DNA from: DATGYC01 sp035298385
GTDB taxonomy: Bacteria > Bacillota > Sulfobacillia > Symbiobacteriales > Symbiobacteriaceae
Assembly: GCA_035298385.1 (NCBI GenBank)
Contig: DATGYC010000228.1
Span: 1-6,881, forward strand
Length of the DNA: 6,881 nucleotides
Direction of reading: 5' to 3'
Shown here: in pieces, positions 5,469-6,881 of the stretch
Numbering within the stretch: position 1 is the stretch's first letter
How the letters are laid out: every line of letters begins with the position of its first letter
Position numbers and translations under genes: made by a program
The notes under the pieces: model-generated
What the model was told of the DNA's origin: nothing
Seen by the model: the letters and a program-made list of their open reading frames with translations, nothing else
Databases searched by the model: none

Positions 5469-6880
5469 TACTTACAGATCACCGTATAGGACATCTCAGC
5501 CGGGTCCGCGACGCCGTACTGGAAGCGCAGCCGCACGCAGTACTCGCCGTCAGCCGGCGCCTTGAACTGCAGCCGCCCCTTGCAGGTGCGCTTGTCGCTA
5601 TCCGGCAGGATCCACTCGTGCGCCAGGTGCCCCTTCTCACTATCGCAGACGGCGATGGAGACGATCTGGTTGTAGCCCGCGTAATCGAACTCCTTCCACG
5701 TCCCCGTGAAGGCGATCCGCATCGTCTGGCCCTTCTCGAGCGTCACGGGGTAGTAGGCGCCCGGACCCGGCTTCAGGTCCCCCGTCAGCGTCAGGCCGCT
5801 GAAGAGGATCGGCGCCGGCTCCTTACTCGGCCGCTTCGCCGGCCGAACCCCCTGCACCACCTTCGGCGGCAGGCCGATCATCTCATCGCGCAGGCGAGCG
5901 ATCACCGTTCGCTGGATCCCCGCCTCCTCCACCTGCTTGGTCAAGGTGCCCACGAGCTGGCCGCGCACCGCCGAGCCGATCGCCTTCTCGACCACATCCA
6001 TCCCGCAGAGCCCGGGGGAGCCATCGATCGCCTTGACCGCAGCCAGATCGACCGTCACATCCTGCTCCTGGACCTGGTCCGGCTTGACGACGATCATCGC
6101 CGGGGACTCCGTCCAGACCCGCAGCCGCATCTTGGCCGCCGCCGGTACCTGCCAACTGCAGGGACCGGCGGTCAGCTTTAGGTCGAGCTTCAGGCTCGCC
6201 TCATAGAGAAGGTAGGCCTCCGCCATCGCCGGGAGCGGGCGGACCTGCTCGATCCCGATCTGCCCCTCGACGCGGATCGTTCCGTCATCCTGGACGATCT
6301 GGGCCGGGATCTGCCGGCGTAGCTGGAGCCCGATCAGCTCCGGATTGATGGCGTTCTGCATGAAGTTCACGCCGAACTGGTCGAAGCAGATCCGCTCGCC
6401 GTGGGCGATGGCGTCGCGCTCCTGCTTGATCAGGTAGCGCAGGGTGTAGCCGCCGCCGATCTCGCTCTTGCGGGGGCTGCGGAGGCGGATGCGGTAGAGG
6501 CCGGTCATGGGCGCCTCGTGCCAGGAACCCAACGGGGGATCGACCCAGAGGGAGAACTCCTGGGCCCAGCCCTCGCTGTCGACGGGCATGAAGAGCGAGT
6601 GGTACTCCTTGCCCTTGGGGTCGAGGATCTCGAAGGAGAGCCCGGCGTGATCCATCAGGCCTGGCTGCTCGAGGTACTGGGCGTAGAGGTGGAAGCGGAA
6701 GCGTTCGCCCTGTGCGAGCATGACGGCGTAGGTGTGGCTGGTGCCGGGGCCGATCTGGCCCTCGACGGCGCTCTCCTTGCCGAAGGGCATCGGGGGGAGT
6801 TTGGTGTTGGTGGTGAGCCAGGGCTGTTCGGCGGCGGTGGATTCGAGGATCATGCGGGTGAGGTCGAAGGTGCGGTCGAC
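5468..6880 (-). CDS. Large beta-rich protein of unknown function with PPC-like sandwich domains, 5'-truncated
   Basis: The frame is open to the window edge. An internal ATG at 6853 gives 461 residues, but nine in-frame codons precede it (VDRTFDLTR) and no SD is near, so the real start is probably outside. Numbering from that Met, residues about 31-144 (GTSHTYAVMLAQGERFRFHL, FEILDPKGKE, TGLYRIRLRS) and 348-461 (AYYPVTLEKGQTMRIAFTG, ADGEYCVRLRFQYG) each look like a PPC/jelly-roll-type beta sandwich, the kind of module common in secreted bacterial proteins. Between them, about 190-330 is a different alpha/beta part with EASLKLDLKLTAG and an amphipathic helix SAVRGQLVGTLTKQVEEAG. Four of its seven cysteines (403, 424, 439, 460) fall in the last domain, which would suit disulfides outside the cytoplasm. 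The N-terminus is not visible, so a signal peptide cannot be checked. It precedes the 154-residue putative cysteine hydrolase gene by 9 bases. Function is not recognised. Confidence 0.8.
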   Translation of the reverse strand, partial: VDRTFDLTRMILESTAAEQPWLTTNTKLPPMPFGKESAVEGQIGPGTSHTYAVMLAQGERFRFHLYAQYLEQPGLMDHAGLSFEILDPKGKEYHSLFMPVDSEGWAQEFSLWVDPPLGSWHEAPMTGLYRIRLRSPRKSEIGGGYTLRYLIKQERDAIAHGERICFDQFGVNFMQNAINPELIGLQLRRQIPAQIVQDDGTIRVEGQIGIEQVRPLPAMAEAYLLYEASLKLDLKLTAGPCSWQVPAAAKMRLRVWTESPAMIVVKPDQVQEQDVTVDLAAVKAIDGSPGLCGMDVVEKAIGSAVRGQLVGTLTKQVEEAGIQRTVIARLRDEMIGLPPKVVQGVRPAKRPSKEPAPILFSGLTLTGDLKPGPGAYYPVTLEKGQTMRIAFTGTWKEFDYAGYNQIVSIAVCDSEKGHLAHEWILPDSDKRTCKGRLQFKAPADGEYCVRLRFQYGVADPAEMSYTVICK

Positions 6881-6881
6881 C

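Noticed and set aside
5048..6181. A 377-codon open frame on the plus strand, antisense to the two minus-strand genes
   Set aside because: Its product is rich in Arg, Leu, Pro and His with no recognisable domain, and it spans the junction of two well-supported genes. It is a shadow produced by GC-rich codon bias on the opposite strand.

Overview
The window is GC-rich, gene-dense bacterial chromosome. It has seven protein-coding genes, two of them cut by the window edges, short intergenic gaps, two GTG starts that look secure (the sigma factor and the permease) and mostly strong Shine-Dalgarno (SD) sites. No rRNA, tRNA, CRISPR array, transposase or integrase was seen. The organism cannot be fixed from sequence alone. 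The GC content, the strong SD sites, and the zinc-finger anti-sigma factor paired with an ABC-2 exporter would suit a high-GC Bacillota or Chloroflexota lineage, among others; this is inference.

Layout. (1) At 2-514 (+) is the C-terminal 170 residues of a DinB/YfiT-like four-helix-bundle protein. (2) At 552-583 is a perfect 14-bp hairpin between two convergent genes. (3) At 586-1545 (-) is a medium-chain NAD(P)H-dependent reductase of the quinone oxidoreductase type, with visibly lower GC than its neighbours. (4) The 140-base divergent region 1546-1685 holds SD sites for both flanking genes, a small palindrome and a leader hairpin. (5) At 1686-4970 (+) is a compact four-gene operon: ECF sigma factor, zinc-finger anti-sigma factor with a large outward-facing domain, ABC ATPase, and ABC-2 permease. 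(6) At 4994-6881 (-) is a two-gene operon converging on the previous one. It encodes a large beta-rich protein of unknown function (start outside the window), followed 9 bases later by a 154-residue protein whose His-then-Cys order resembles a circularly permuted papain/NlpC-P60 fold.

How the genes may work together. In the four-gene operon the anti-sigma factor probably holds the sigma factor at the membrane until its external domain senses a signal. The released sigma factor would then transcribe its own operon and so raise the ABC exporter. Overlapping or nearly touching reading frames (35-base overlap, 4-base gap, 8-base overlap) support co-expression. The substrate and signal are unknown. 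The two-gene minus-strand operon is the least explained part of the window. The two proteins probably act in one process, but the sequence does not say which.
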